Made by a program: the position numbers and the translations under genes
NCBI RefSeq assembly: GCF_030649675.1
Contig: NZ_JAUTDR010000003.1
Coordinates: forward strand, 124,001-188,000
Length of the DNA: 64,000 nucleotides
DNA from: Haliea sp. E1-2-M8
Lineage (GTDB): Bacteria; Pseudomonadota; Gammaproteobacteria; Pseudomonadales; Halieaceae
Direction: 5' to 3'
The notes under the pieces: model-generated
The model's input: the letters and a program-made list of their open reading frames with translations, nothing else
Told to the model about the DNA's origin: nothing
The model's database searches: none
Shown here: piece after piece, positions 25,014-34,418 of the stretch
Layout of the letters: each line of letters starts with the position of its first letter
Numbering within the stretch: position 1 is the first letter of the stretch

Positions 25014-26149
25014 GCCCGGCCGAGGATGGAGCGGGCCACCAGCTCGCGCATGATTTCCGAGGAGCCGCCGTAGATGCGCTGGACCCGGGCGTCGGTATAG
25101 AAGCGCGAGATCGGGTATTCCACCGTGTAGCCGTAGCCGCCGAACAGCTGCAGGCAGTCGTCTATGGTGTCGCACTGCATCTCGCAGGAGGCCAGCTTCA
25201 GCATCGCTGCCTTGTCGGCGGTCAGTTCACCGCGGCTGTATTCGTCCGCACACTGCTGGTACAGGGCCCGGTTCAGCGCGATCTCGGTGCGCACATCGGC
25301 GAGCTTGAAGCGGGTATTCTGGAAGCTGCCGATGGCCTGGCCAAAGGCCTTGCGTTCGAGCACGTAATCGACCGTCAGGTCCAGGGCGCCCTCGGCGGCG
25401 GCCACCGCCTGGGCGGCAATGCCCAGCCGTTCCCGGGGCAGCTCTTCCATCATGATGACAAAGCCCTTGTTCTCCTGCCCCAGCAGGGCACTGGCCGGCA
25501 GGCGCATGTCCTGGAAGAAGAGCAGGGCGGTGTCGGAGGCGTGCTGGCCGATCTTCTCGATCTTCTTGCCCCGCTCGAAGCCGGGCAGGCTGGTGTCCAC
25601 CAGGAACAGGGAGGTGCCCTTGGCTCCCTTGCCCGGGTCGGTAATGGCGGCGACGATGACCAGGTCCGCGTGCATGCCGTTGGTGATAAAGATCTTGGAG
25701 CCGTTCAGCACCCACTCATCGCCGTCGCGGACGGCATTGGTGCGGATCGACTGCACATCGGAGCCGGCGCCGGGCTCGGTCATCGCCAGGGCGCCGACGG
25801 CGTCGCCGCTGACCATCCTCGGCAGCCACTGCTGCTTCTGCTCTTCCGAGCCGTGGCGCGACAGGTAGGGCGCGACGATGTTGGAGTGAATGCCGAAGCC
25901 GGAGGCAAAGCCGCCGAAACCCATCCGCGACAGCTCTTCGATCAGCATCAGGGTGACGTGGGGCGAGGTGCCCGCGCCGCCGTAGGCTTCGTCGACGTCC
26001 GCGCACAGCAGGCCGGCGCTGCCCAGCGTGCGCCACAGCTCCCGGGGTACCATGTGGTCCTCTTCCCACTGTTCATAATGGGGGCTGATCTCGGCCTCGA
26101 AGGCGCGGCGCGCCATGTCGCGGAACAGGGTCATTTCTTCAGATTGCAT
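25010..26149 (-). CDS. Acyl-CoA dehydrogenase
   Basis: A 379-residue flavoprotein that forms a trans-2-enoyl-CoA from an acyl-CoA. Signature segments ALAMTEPGAGSDVQSIRTNA and QLFGGYGYTVEYPISRFYTDARVQRIYGGSSEI are present; the catalytic base is expected within the last one. The start at 26149 is chosen because MQSEEM begins the conserved domain and an AGGAG site lies 7 bases upstream. It is followed directly by the monooxygenase gene, so the two share a transcript and perhaps a substrate. Confidence 0.93.
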   Translation of the reverse strand: MQSEEMTLFRDMARRAFEAEISPHYEQWEEDHMVPRELWRTLGSAGLLCADVDEAYGGAGTSPHVTLMLIEELSRMGFGGFASGFGIHSNIVAPYLSRHGSEEQKQQWLPRMVSGDAVGALAMTEPGAGSDVQSIRTNAVRDGDEWVLNGSKIFITNGMHADLVIVAAITDPGKGAKGTSLFLVDTSLPGFERGKKIEKIGQHASDTALLFFQDMRLPASALLGQENKGFVIMMEELPRERLGIAAQAVAAAEGALDLTVDYVLERKAFGQAIGSFQNTRFKLADVRTEIALNRALYQQCADEYSRGELTADKAAMLKLASCEMQCDTIDDCLQLFGGYGYTVEYPISRFYTDARVQRIYGGSSEIMRELVARSILGRA

Positions 26150-26261
26150 GCGGGAGTCTCCTGGGGCAGGTGGGGACAATGATAACCCTATGGGGTGGTA
26201 GCCGACCACACAGGCGGTGCTACACTAACGCACATCGCTAATCAGTTACTGGAGAGCACAT

Positions 26262-27689
26262 ATGCGCGATTACCTGCAGTTTTATATCAACGGTGAGTGG
26301 GTCGATCCGGCCCAGCCCAACCCCCACGACGTGATCAACCCGGCCACCGAGGAAGTCTGTGCCCATATCTCGCTGGGCTCGGAAGAAGATGTCGACCGGG
26401 CCGTGGCCGCCGCTCGCACCGCATTCGAGACCTGGGGCTACAGCAGCCGCGAGGACCGGATCGAGGTGCTGGAGTCCTGCGTCGCTACCTACGAGAAGTA
26501 TTACAACGACATCGCTGACGCGATCCGCGAAGAGATGGGTGCGCCCAAATCCCTGGCGGTAGCGGCCCAGGCCCACGCCGGCCTCGGCCATCTGCAGGAG
26601 GCGCTGCGGGTGCTGCGGGACTTCCCCTTCGAGGAGGACCTCGGTGAGCACCGCGTCTTCAAGGAGCCGATCGGCGTCTGCGGCCTGATCACGCCCTGGA
26701 ACTGGCCGATGAACCAGGTCAGCTGCAAGGTGGCGCCGGCCCTGGCAACGGGCTGCACCATGATCCTCAAGCCCTCCGAGGTAGCGCCCCTGTCGGCTTA
26801 CCTGTTTGCCAAGGTCATGCACGAGGCCGGGGTGCCGGCGGGCGTGTTCAATCTGGTCAACGGCGACGGCCCGACGGTGGGTACGGCCCTGTCCAAGCAC
26901 CCGGGGGTGGACATGATGTCCTTCACCGGGTCCACCCGCGCAGGTTCGCTGGTGGCCCAGAATGCGGCGCCGACGGTGAAGCGTGTGACCCAGGAACTGG
27001 GCGGCAAGTCGCCCAATATCGTTCTCGACGATGCCGACCTGGAGAAGGCCGTCACCCGCGGCGTGCTGCACATGTACAACAACACCGGCCAGTCCTGCAA
27101 TGCGCCCTCGCGCATGCTGGTGCCCCGGGCGCGTCTGGCCGAGGCGGAAGCGATTGCGGCGAAGGTGACGGACAAAGTGGTTATTGGCGACCCGGCGGAT
27201 GACGCCACGACCATGGGTCCAGTGGTCTCGGAGCTGCAATTCAACAGGATTCAGAGCCTGATCGAGAAGGGTATTGCCGAGGGCGCCAAGGTGGTCTGTG
27301 GTGGGCCGGGTCGTCCCGACGGCATCGACAAGGGCTATTTCGTGCGCCCGACGGTGTTCTCTGAAGTGAACAACGACATGACCATCGCCCAGGAGGAGAT
27401 CTTCGGCCCGGTACTGGTGATGATTCCCTACGACAGCGAGGACGAGGCCATCCGCATCGCCAACGACACGCCCTACGGTCTCGCGGGTTATGTGCAGGGT
27501 GGCGACATGGACCACGCGCGCCGGGTAGCAGCCCGCATCCGTGCCGGTAACGTCCATATCAACGGCGCCAGTGGCGGCTACAACGTGCCCTTCGGCGGCT
27601 ACAAGCAGTCCGGCAACGGCCGCGAGTGGGGCGCCCACGGCTTCACCGATTTCCTCGAAATCAAGGCGATTGAGGGCTACGGCACCTGA
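26262..27689 (+). CDS. NAD(P)-dependent aldehyde dehydrogenase
   Basis: A 475-residue aldehyde dehydrogenase that oxidises an aldehyde to the acid. Residues visible include ITPWNWP for cofactor binding, SFTGSTRAG, the general-base Glu in QELGGKSPN and the nucleophile Cys279 in NNTGQSCNAPSR, followed by EEIFGPVL. The gene is divergent from the acyl-CoA dehydrogenase and runs one base before the glycerol kinase start, so they form an operon. Substrate unknown; a fatty or short-chain aldehyde is plausible. Confidence 0.93.
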   Translation: MRDYLQFYINGEWVDPAQPNPHDVINPATEEVCAHISLGSEEDVDRAVAAARTAFETWGYSSREDRIEVLESCVATYEKYYNDIADAIREEMGAPKSLAVAAQAHAGLGHLQEALRVLRDFPFEEDLGEHRVFKEPIGVCGLITPWNWPMNQVSCKVAPALATGCTMILKPSEVAPLSAYLFAKVMHEAGVPAGVFNLVNGDGPTVGTALSKHPGVDMMSFTGSTRAGSLVAQNAAPTVKRVTQELGGKSPNIVLDDADLEKAVTRGVLHMYNNTGQSCNAPSRMLVPRARLAEAEAIAAKVTDKVVIGDPADDATTMGPVVSELQFNRIQSLIEKGIAEGAKVVCGGPGRPDGIDKGYFVRPTVFSEVNNDMTIAQEEIFGPVLVMIPYDSEDEAIRIANDTPYGLAGYVQGGDMDHARRVAARIRAGNVHINGASGGYNVPFGGYKQSGNGREWGAHGFTDFLEIKAIEGYGT

Positions 27690-27690
27690 T

Positions 27691-29178
27691 ATGGGTGCCT
27701 TTATCCTCGCCATCGATCAGGGCACCACCGGCACCACGGTTGCCCTGATGGATGCAAAGGGCCAAATCCGGACCAGCGTCAATATCGAATTCCCCCAGCA
27801 CTACCCCAAGCCCGGCTGGGTGGAGCACGACGCCGGGGATATCTGGAGCTCGGTACAGCGCGGCATTGGCAAAGTGCTGCGCAAGCGCCTGTGCAAACCG
27901 GGGGATATCGCCGCCATCGGTATCACCAATCAGCGCGAGACTTCACTGCTCTGGGACCGCGGCAGTGGCGAACCGCTGAACCGGGCTATTGTCTGGCAGT
28001 GCCGGCGCACCACGGAGTTCTGTGAAACGCTCAAGGCCGCCGGTCACGAGAAACTGGTCCAGCGCAAGTCCGGCCTGGTGCTGGACCCCTATTTTTCCGC
28101 CAGCAAGTTCCGCTGGCTGCTCAAGAACACCGCTGGCATCGCGCGCAAGCTGAAGGCCGGACAGGTTGCCGCGGGCACCATCGACAGCTACCTGATCTGG
28201 CAACTCAGCGGCGGCGCGGCCCACGTCAGCGATGTCTCCAACGCCTCGCGCACCTCGCTGATGAACCTGCGCCGGCTGAGCTGGGACAAAGAGCTGATGG
28301 ACCTGTTCGAGGTGCCCGAAGGTATCCTGCCGAACATTGTTCCCTCCAGCGGGGCCCTGGCCCAGACACGCGGTATTCCGGGGGTGCCGGACGGCATTCC
28401 CATTGCCGGGGTGGCGGGGGACCAGCAGGCGGCCCTGTTTGGCCAGGCCTGTTTCACCGCGGGCGATGCCAAGTGTACCTTCGGTACCGGCTCCTTCATC
28501 CTCATGAACACCGGCTCCGAACTGTTGCAGTCGCGCTCGGGGTTGTTGACCACAGCGGCCTGGCAGCTGGGTGAGGGCAAGCCGGTCTATGCCCTCGAAG
28601 GCGGTGCCTTTATTTGTGGCGCCGCGGTGCAGTGGCTGCGGGATGGCCTGCAGATGATCAAGCGCTCCGCGGAGGTGGAGGCGCTGGCGCGGACCGTGGA
28701 TGACGCGGGCGGGGTGGAGTTTGTGCCGGCGCTGACCGGCCTCGGCGCCCCGCACTGGGCCCCGGATGCGCGGGGCAACCTCAGCGGCCTCACCCGCGGC
28801 ACCGAACGCGGGCATATTGCCCGGGCCACCCTGGATGCCATGGCGCTGCAGAACGCAGACATCCTGCTGGCCATGGAGCGCGACCTGGGCAAGCGCATGC
28901 GGCCGCTGCGGGTGGACGGCGGTGCCGCCGCCAACGATCTGCTAATGCAGATCCAGGCGGACGTATTGGGCCGCAAGCTGATGCGGCCACAGGTTATCGA
29001 GACCACCGTGGCCGGCGCCTGCTATCTGGCGGGGCTGGGCGTGGGGCTGTGGTCCGGGGTTGGCGACATTCGCAAGATCTGGTCTGCGGATCAGGAGTTC
29101 AGGGTGCAGATGTCCGCCGGCGCGCGGCGCCAGCGGCAGACATCCTGGCAGGCCGCCCTGGCCCGTACCCTGCTCTGA
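27691..29178 (+). CDS. glpK: Glycerol kinase
   Basis: A 495-residue FGGY-family kinase forming glycerol-3-phosphate in the cytoplasm. The N terminus AIDQGTTGTTVALMD, the GITNQRET segment and the GVAGDQQAALFGQACF motif are typical of GlpK, as is the length. The ATG starts two bases after the aldehyde dehydrogenase stop region; an upstream frame extension is an artefact inside that gene. With no glpF or glpD adjacent, the aldehyde dehydrogenase may act on glycerol-derived or lipid-derived aldehydes (inference). Confidence 0.95.
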   Translation: MGAFILAIDQGTTGTTVALMDAKGQIRTSVNIEFPQHYPKPGWVEHDAGDIWSSVQRGIGKVLRKRLCKPGDIAAIGITNQRETSLLWDRGSGEPLNRAIVWQCRRTTEFCETLKAAGHEKLVQRKSGLVLDPYFSASKFRWLLKNTAGIARKLKAGQVAAGTIDSYLIWQLSGGAAHVSDVSNASRTSLMNLRRLSWDKELMDLFEVPEGILPNIVPSSGALAQTRGIPGVPDGIPIAGVAGDQQAALFGQACFTAGDAKCTFGTGSFILMNTGSELLQSRSGLLTTAAWQLGEGKPVYALEGGAFICGAAVQWLRDGLQMIKRSAEVEALARTVDDAGGVEFVPALTGLGAPHWAPDARGNLSGLTRGTERGHIARATLDAMALQNADILLAMERDLGKRMRPLRVDGGAAANDLLMQIQADVLGRKLMRPQVIETTVAGACYLAGLGVGLWSGVGDIRKIWSADQEFRVQMSAGARRQRQTSWQAALARTLL

Positions 29179-29188
29179 GCGCTGCCCG

Positions 29189-29374
29189 GTGGCCGACATC
29201 CTCCCATTTCGCAAGCCGTCCCTGCAGGAGAAACACCAGGGCAAAACCCTGTGCCGCCACGGTCATCACAAGTGGGAGGTGGATAAAGCGAAGCAGTTTG
29301 ATGTGAAGCAGGGGCAGCTGGTGACGGTGTACCGCTGTGCGCGCTGCGGTCAGCAGAAGGTGAAGGCACACTAA
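29189..29374 (+). CDS. Small zinc-ribbon-like protein, 61 residues
   Basis: This short protein carries LCRHGHHKW and YRCARCGQQK, a pattern of Cys and His that could bind one zinc. Small proteins of this type occur in gammaproteobacteria without a known role. The start is a GTG ten bases after the glycerol kinase stop, suggesting co-transcription. The lack of other domains prevents a better call. Confidence 0.65.
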   Translation: MADILPFRKPSLQEKHQGKTLCRHGHHKWEVDKAKQFDVKQGQLVTVYRCARCGQQKVKAH

Positions 29375-29396
29375 TATTTCGACAGGAGAGCGATCG

Positions 29397-31151
29397 ATGA
29401 TAAGAACAAAGTCCGGATTACTGGCCGCTGCGGCGGTTGTTGCACTGGGGGTTGGCTCGCTGACCTCCTGTGATCGGCAGCAGGCCTCGGCACCGGCGGC
29501 CGCTGCCAGCACGTCAGAGCAGACCGCTCCCGCGGCAGCGGCAGATCTGGTGATTCGCAACGCGCGGATCTACACCCAGAATCCGCAACAGCCCGAGGCT
29601 GAGAGTGTCGCTGTCCGGGACGGCGCGATCGTGGCGGTCGGCGATGACGCCACGACTGCAGGGTTGGTCGACGACGATACCCAGGTGATTGACGCCGAAC
29701 AGGGAATGCTGCTGCCGGGGCTGCACGATGCCCATGTGCACCCCCTGTCGTCGGGCGCTGCGCTGCTGGGCTGTGCCCTGAGTGATGCCGTGTCCGAAGA
29801 AGCAATCCTGCAACGGCTGCAGGACTGTGCCGAGGACGGGGAAGGCTGGCTCGTCGGCCTCGATTTCAACCTGGGGCTGTTCCCGGACGGCAACCCGCAC
29901 AAGGCATCGCTGGATGCGCTGTTTCCCGAGCGCCCGGTATACCTCGCGGCCGCTGACGGGCACTCCGCCTGGGTAAACTCCAGCGCCCTGGCGCTCGCGG
30001 GCATTACCGGGGACACGCCCAACCCGCCGCAAGGGGTCATAGAGCGCGACCCCGCCACGGGCGAAGCGACTGGTACCCTGCGGGAGACAGCCCAGGCGCT
30101 GGTCAGTGACCTGCTGCCGGAAACTACGCCCGAAGATGATGTTGCCGCCCTGCGCGCCGCCCTGCAGTTTATGCACAGCAAGGGTATAACCTCGTTTATC
30201 GACGCCGCGGTTGGTGAGCAGCACTGGCGCGCCTATCGGGCGCTCGAGACTGCCGGCGAACTGCAGGCGCGGGTGCGTACCTCCCTGACCCACGGTACCT
30301 TCAGCCAGCATACCGGTGAGGAATTTGAGACAGTGCTGGCGCGGCGTGGCGAGTATGCCAGCGAGCACGTGAACACGGATGCGGTGAAGCTCTTTGTCGA
30401 CGGCGTGCTGGAGGGTGAGACAGCGGCGCTGGTGACACCCTACCTTGGTGACGATCCGCACAGCGGCGAAATCAACTTTGACCCGGAGGAACTCAAGGAT
30501 ATCATCACCCGCTTCGATGCCATGGGCCTGCAGGTTCATGTCCATGCCATCGGGGATCTCGGCGTGCGCACCGCGCTGGATGCTTTCGAGGCGGCGCGTG
30601 AGCGCAACGGTGCGCGGGACAACCGGCACCATATTGCACACCTGCAGCTGGTCCACCCCGACGACATCCCGCGCTTCGCGGAGCTCAATGTCAGCACCAC
30701 CTTCCAGGCGCTGTGGGCCTGGCCGGACAGCTACATTACCGAGATCAATTTCCCGGCAGTCGGTGCCGAACGGGTGGAGCGCATGTATCCGGTACGCAGC
30801 CTGCAGCGCGCCGGCGCACGCATCGTCGGCGGCAGCGACTGGTCGGTTTCATCGGTGAATCCGCTGGATGCGATTGAGACCGCGCTGCGCCGGCAGGACC
30901 CCGATGACCTTGTGCAGGGCACCCTGAATGCGCAGGAGGCCGTCACTCTGGACACCATGCTCGCGGCCTACACCCGGGACGCGGCGTGGCTGATGCATCA
31001 GGAGGACAGTGTCGGCAGCATAGAGGTGGGCAAGAGGGCTGATCTGGTGCTGCTGAGTCAGGACCTGTACCGCATTCCCGCCGAAGACATCAATACCACC
31101 ACGGTACAGATGACGCTGTTTGATGGCGAGGTGGTTTATCAGGCCAGGTAG
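29397..31151 (+). CDS. Exported YtcJ-like amidohydrolase lipoprotein
   Basis: A 584-residue amidohydrolase of the YtcJ/NfdA group (metal-dependent hydrolase fold). A signal peptide with lipobox LTSC (Cys25) implies a lipid anchor and periplasmic location. The HDAHVHP motif provides the first metal ligands, and VHVHAIGD, NRHHIAHLQ and GGSDWSVSSVNP the later His and Asp. It probably cleaves an N-formyl or other amide bond. The ribosome site GGAG precedes the start, 22 bases after the zinc-ribbon gene. Confidence 0.85.
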   Translation: MIRTKSGLLAAAAVVALGVGSLTSCDRQQASAPAAAASTSEQTAPAAAADLVIRNARIYTQNPQQPEAESVAVRDGAIVAVGDDATTAGLVDDDTQVIDAEQGMLLPGLHDAHVHPLSSGAALLGCALSDAVSEEAILQRLQDCAEDGEGWLVGLDFNLGLFPDGNPHKASLDALFPERPVYLAAADGHSAWVNSSALALAGITGDTPNPPQGVIERDPATGEATGTLRETAQALVSDLLPETTPEDDVAALRAALQFMHSKGITSFIDAAVGEQHWRAYRALETAGELQARVRTSLTHGTFSQHTGEEFETVLARRGEYASEHVNTDAVKLFVDGVLEGETAALVTPYLGDDPHSGEINFDPEELKDIITRFDAMGLQVHVHAIGDLGVRTALDAFEAARERNGARDNRHHIAHLQLVHPDDIPRFAELNVSTTFQALWAWPDSYITEINFPAVGAERVERMYPVRSLQRAGARIVGGSDWSVSSVNPLDAIETALRRQDPDDLVQGTLNAQEAVTLDTMLAAYTRDAAWLMHQEDSVGSIEVGKRADLVLLSQDLYRIPAEDINTTTVQMTLFDGEVVYQAR

Positions 31152-31210
31152 TTTGCGCTATCCTGAAGAGTGATTTGCAAGCTGCAGAGCGAGAGAGCGA
31201 GGTACCAGCC

Positions 31211-32560
31211 ATGACCCACATGATCTATCCGACCACTAACCTTAAGGCCACCGAGCAGCTGGTGATTGAACGCGGCGAGGGAGTCTATGTTTACGACAAT
31301 CAGGGGCGGCAGTACCTGGAGGGTATGAGCGGCCTCTGGTGCACCGCCCTGGGCTATGGCAATGAGGAAATTGTGGCCACCGCGGCTGAGCAGATGCGCA
31401 CCCTGGCGTACTCGCATCTGTTCGGCGGCAAGACCCATCCGGCGGCCATGGCCCTGGCGGACAAGCTGGCGGAGATGGTGCCGGTGGACAATGCACAGGT
31501 GTTCCTCGGCAACTCGGGTTCCGACGCCAATGACACTCAGGTCAAGCTGCTGCGTTATTACTTCAACGCCATCGGCAAGCCCGAAAAGTACAAGATTATC
31601 TCCCGCGAACGCGCCTACCACGGGGTGACCGTCGCGGCTGCGTCCCTGACCGGCCTGGTGCCCAATCACACCCACTTCAGCCTGCCTTTCGAGGCGCTGG
31701 GCATACTGCGCACCGGCGCACCGCACTTCTACCGGGACGGCCTGCCCGGCGAGACGGAAGAGGAGTTCGCCTCCCGCCGGGCGCAGGAACTGGAGGATCT
31801 GATTCTGGCGGAAGGCCCCGAGACCATCGCTGCATTTATTGCCGAGCCCATCAGCGGCGCCGGTGGGGTCGTGGTGCCGCCGCCGGGCTACTTTGAAAAG
31901 GTGCAGGCAGTGCTGCGCAAGTACGACATTTTCATGTGGGACGACGAGGTGATTTGCGGGTTTGGCCGCACCGGCGCCGACTTCGGTGCCACCAGCTTCG
32001 GCATCCAGCCCCAGCTGATGTCCCTGGCCAAGGCCCTGTCTTCAGCCTACCTGCCGGTCAGTGCCGCCATCGTCACTGGTGACATCTATGAGGCGATGGT
32101 GGAACCCAGCGCGAAGGTGGGTATTTTCGGCCACGGTTACACCTACGGCGGCCATCCGGTGGCCTGCGCCGTGGCGTCGAAAGTGCTGGAAATCTACGAG
32201 CGCGACAATCTGTTCGAGCGCGCCCGGGTGATGGGCGACTACATGCAGCGGAAACTGCAGGCTTTCGCCAGCCATCCACTGGTGGGCGAGGTGCGCGGCA
32301 TGGGCCTGATTGCGGCGCTGGAGCTGGTGGCGAACAAGCATACCCGGCAGCCTTTCGATGGCAATCTCATCGGCGGATTCTGCGCCCTGCGGGCCCAGGA
32401 GCACGGCCTGATCGTGCGCGCCATGGGCGGCAACAGTATCGCCCTGTGTCCGCCGCTGATTATCTCGGAAGCCCAGGTCGATGAAATGATCGAGAAGCTG
32501 GGCCGGGCGCTGGATGAGACCCTGGCGCACGTGACCCGGGAACAGCTGCTGGTGGCGTGA
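31211..32560 (+). CDS. Class III aminotransferase (GABA/putrescine/omega-amine type)
   Basis: A 449-residue PLP enzyme that transfers an amino group from an omega-amine to pyruvate or a keto acid. It contains MSGLWCTALGYG, LGNSGSDANDTQVKLLRYY, YHGVTVAAASLTG, WDDEVICGFGRTG and SLAKALSSAYLPVSA with the catalytic Lys. The start at 31211 lies at the beginning of homology, in frame with an upstream Met at 31175. It converges on gabD, so together they could turn GABA or a related amine into succinate (inference). Confidence 0.9.
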   Translation: MTHMIYPTTNLKATEQLVIERGEGVYVYDNQGRQYLEGMSGLWCTALGYGNEEIVATAAEQMRTLAYSHLFGGKTHPAAMALADKLAEMVPVDNAQVFLGNSGSDANDTQVKLLRYYFNAIGKPEKYKIISRERAYHGVTVAAASLTGLVPNHTHFSLPFEALGILRTGAPHFYRDGLPGETEEEFASRRAQELEDLILAEGPETIAAFIAEPISGAGGVVVPPPGYFEKVQAVLRKYDIFMWDDEVICGFGRTGADFGATSFGIQPQLMSLAKALSSAYLPVSAAIVTGDIYEAMVEPSAKVGIFGHGYTYGGHPVACAVASKVLEIYERDNLFERARVMGDYMQRKLQAFASHPLVGEVRGMGLIAALELVANKHTRQPFDGNLIGGFCALRAQEHGLIVRAMGGNSIALCPPLIISEAQVDEMIEKLGRALDETLAHVTREQLLVA

Positions 32561-32580
32561 GCCAGTTGCGGGCTTCCGGG

Positions 32581-32645
32581 CCTTGGGGGCCTTGGGGAAC
32601 TTGGGGAACTTGGGGAACTTGGGGCACTTGGGGCACTTGTGGGAG
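32581..32645. repeat. Short tandem repeat, 9-bp unit
   Basis: About six to seven imperfect copies of CTTGGGGAA, drifting to CTTGGGGCA at the right end, follow the transaminase stop. This is a slippage-prone array outside coding sequence and directly borders the REP-like cluster. Confidence 0.85.
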
Positions 32646-32786
32646 CCCGCTCCGCGGGCGATCAAACTGGTGGGAATTGTAGGAGCCCGCTCCGCGGGCG
32701 ATTAATTTATCGACCGCATCTGGGGATATCGCCCGCGGAGCGGGCTCCTAAATCTGGAGATATCGCCCGCGGAGCGGGCTCCTACA
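32639..32786. repeat. Cluster of four REP-like palindromic elements
   Basis: A unit of about 24 bp with core GGAGCCCGCTCCGCGGGCGA occurs at 32640-32662 and 32679-32702 in direct orientation and at 32726-32750 and 32759-32785 inverted. Each unit is itself imperfectly palindromic, and the two inverted pairs can fold into large hairpins between the convergent transaminase and gabD genes. The layout resembles REP/BIME elements, which can act as terminators or RAYT-transposase targets. Confidence 0.85.
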
Positions 32787-34250
32787 TTAGCGGTCCAGGC
32801 CGCCCATCAGCATGTATTTGATTTCGACGTAGTCGTCCATCCCGTACTTGGAGCCTTCCCGGCCTGAGCCGGATTCCTTGACCCCGCCAAAGGGCGCCAT
32901 CTCGTTGGAGATAATGCCTTCGTTGATGCCCACAATCCCGTACTCCAGCGCCTCTGCGACGCGCCAGACCCGGCCGATGTCGCGGGTGTAGAAGTAGGAG
33001 GCGAGACCAAACTCGGTGTCGTTGGCCATGGCGATGGCCTCCGCTTCGTCCTTGAACCGCACCACCGGAGCGACCGGCCCGAAGATCTCGTTGCGAAACA
33101 CCGCCATCTCCGATGTGACTTCGGTCAGAATCGTGGGCTGGTAGAAACAGCCCCCGAGGTCGTGTGGGCCCCCGCCCAGGGCAACCTTGGCGCCGGCGCC
33201 GATGGAGTCCTGTACCAGGCTGTCGACATCGTTGACGGCGCCGGCGTTGACCAGCGGGCCAATACTGATGCCCTCGGCAAAGCCGTCGCCCACCGCCAGT
33301 TCCGCGGTCGCCTTGACCAGCTTCGCCACGAACTCATCGTAGACCCCATCCTGCACCAGCATCCGGTTGGAGCAGACGCAGGTCTGGCCGGAATTGCGGT
33401 ACTTGGAGATCACTGCACCCCTGACCGCTTCGTCGAGGTCGGCGTCATCGAAGACAATGAAGGGGGCATTGCCGCCCAGCTCCATCGAGGTCTTTTTCAT
33501 GGTCTCGGCACACTGGGCCTCCAGCATCTTGCCCACGGGGGTGGACCCGGTGAAGGTAAGCTTGCGCACGATGGGGTTGCCGGTGAGTTCGCCGCCGATG
33601 GCAGAGGAGCTGCCGGCGACGATGTTCAGCACGCCCGCGGGAACGCCCGCACGCTCCGCCAGTACTGCCATGGCAAACGCCGACAGCGGCGTCTCGCTGG
33701 CGGGTTTGATCACGATGCTGCAGCCCGCGGCCAGGGCCGGTGCCGCCTTGCGCGCGATCATGGCGTTGGGGAAGTTCCAGGGGGTGATGGCGGCGACCAC
33801 GCCCACCGGCTGCTTGATGCAGACGATGCGCCGGTCCGCGGACGGGCCCGGGATCACGTCACCGTCGATACGCTTGGCTTCCTCGCCGAACCACTCGACA
33901 AACGACGCGCCGTAGGCGATTTCGGTGCGGGACTCGGCCAGAACCTTGCCCTGCTCGGCGGTCATGATGCGGGCCAGGTCTTCCTGGTTGGCCATCATCA
34001 GGTCGAACCACTTGCGCAGGATCTGCGCGCGCTGCTTCGCCGGCACCACTTTCCACTTGTCCATGGCTGTTTGTGCGGCCTCGATCGCGCGCCGGGTCTC
34101 GGCTGCGCCTGTCTTCGCCACCTCGGCGATGACCTCACCGTTGGCGGGGTTGCTGATGGAGAAGGTGGCGCCATCGTCGGCATCGACCCACTCGCCATTG
34201 ATGTAGGCGCGGGTCTGGAGCAGCGTGGGGTCGGTGAGTGACAGGCTCAT
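32787..34250 (-). CDS. gabD: Succinate-semialdehyde dehydrogenase
   Basis: A 487-residue aldehyde dehydrogenase with features of GabD: ITPWNFPNAMIARKAAPALAAG (shown split by family), FTGSTPVGK, MELGGNAPFIVFDDAD with the general base, and NSGQTCVCSNR with the nucleophile Cys next to a second Cys, as in E. coli GabD. The C terminus PFGGVKESGSGREGSKYG is also typical. It oxidises succinate semialdehyde to succinate with NAD(P). The REP-like cluster directly follows its stop codon. Confidence 0.92.
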   Translation of the reverse strand: MSLSLTDPTLLQTRAYINGEWVDADDGATFSISNPANGEVIAEVAKTGAAETRRAIEAAQTAMDKWKVVPAKQRAQILRKWFDLMMANQEDLARIMTAEQGKVLAESRTEIAYGASFVEWFGEEAKRIDGDVIPGPSADRRIVCIKQPVGVVAAITPWNFPNAMIARKAAPALAAGCSIVIKPASETPLSAFAMAVLAERAGVPAGVLNIVAGSSSAIGGELTGNPIVRKLTFTGSTPVGKMLEAQCAETMKKTSMELGGNAPFIVFDDADLDEAVRGAVISKYRNSGQTCVCSNRMLVQDGVYDEFVAKLVKATAELAVGDGFAEGISIGPLVNAGAVNDVDSLVQDSIGAGAKVALGGGPHDLGGCFYQPTILTEVTSEMAVFRNEIFGPVAPVVRFKDEAEAIAMANDTEFGLASYFYTRDIGRVWRVAEALEYGIVGINEGIISNEMAPFGGVKESGSGREGSKYGMDDYVEIKYMLMGGLDR

Positions 34251-34418
34251 AGCGAGAATCCTTGTTGCTGTGCATGCTGGATGGCGGGCTTACCGTGTGC
34301 CCGTCGATTATCGGCGCAACCGTAACATGCCTTTTGCATCCCGGCCCACCGTGACATCACACTATAGCTGCTTTAGCTGGCTTGCGCGCTCCCCGAAAGT
34401 GGTGGATTGGGGCTTCGC

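Noticed and set aside
27541-27690. Upstream extension of the glycerol kinase frame
   Set aside because: It is Ser/Ala/Pro-rich and lies inside the aldehyde dehydrogenase gene; homology starts at 27691.
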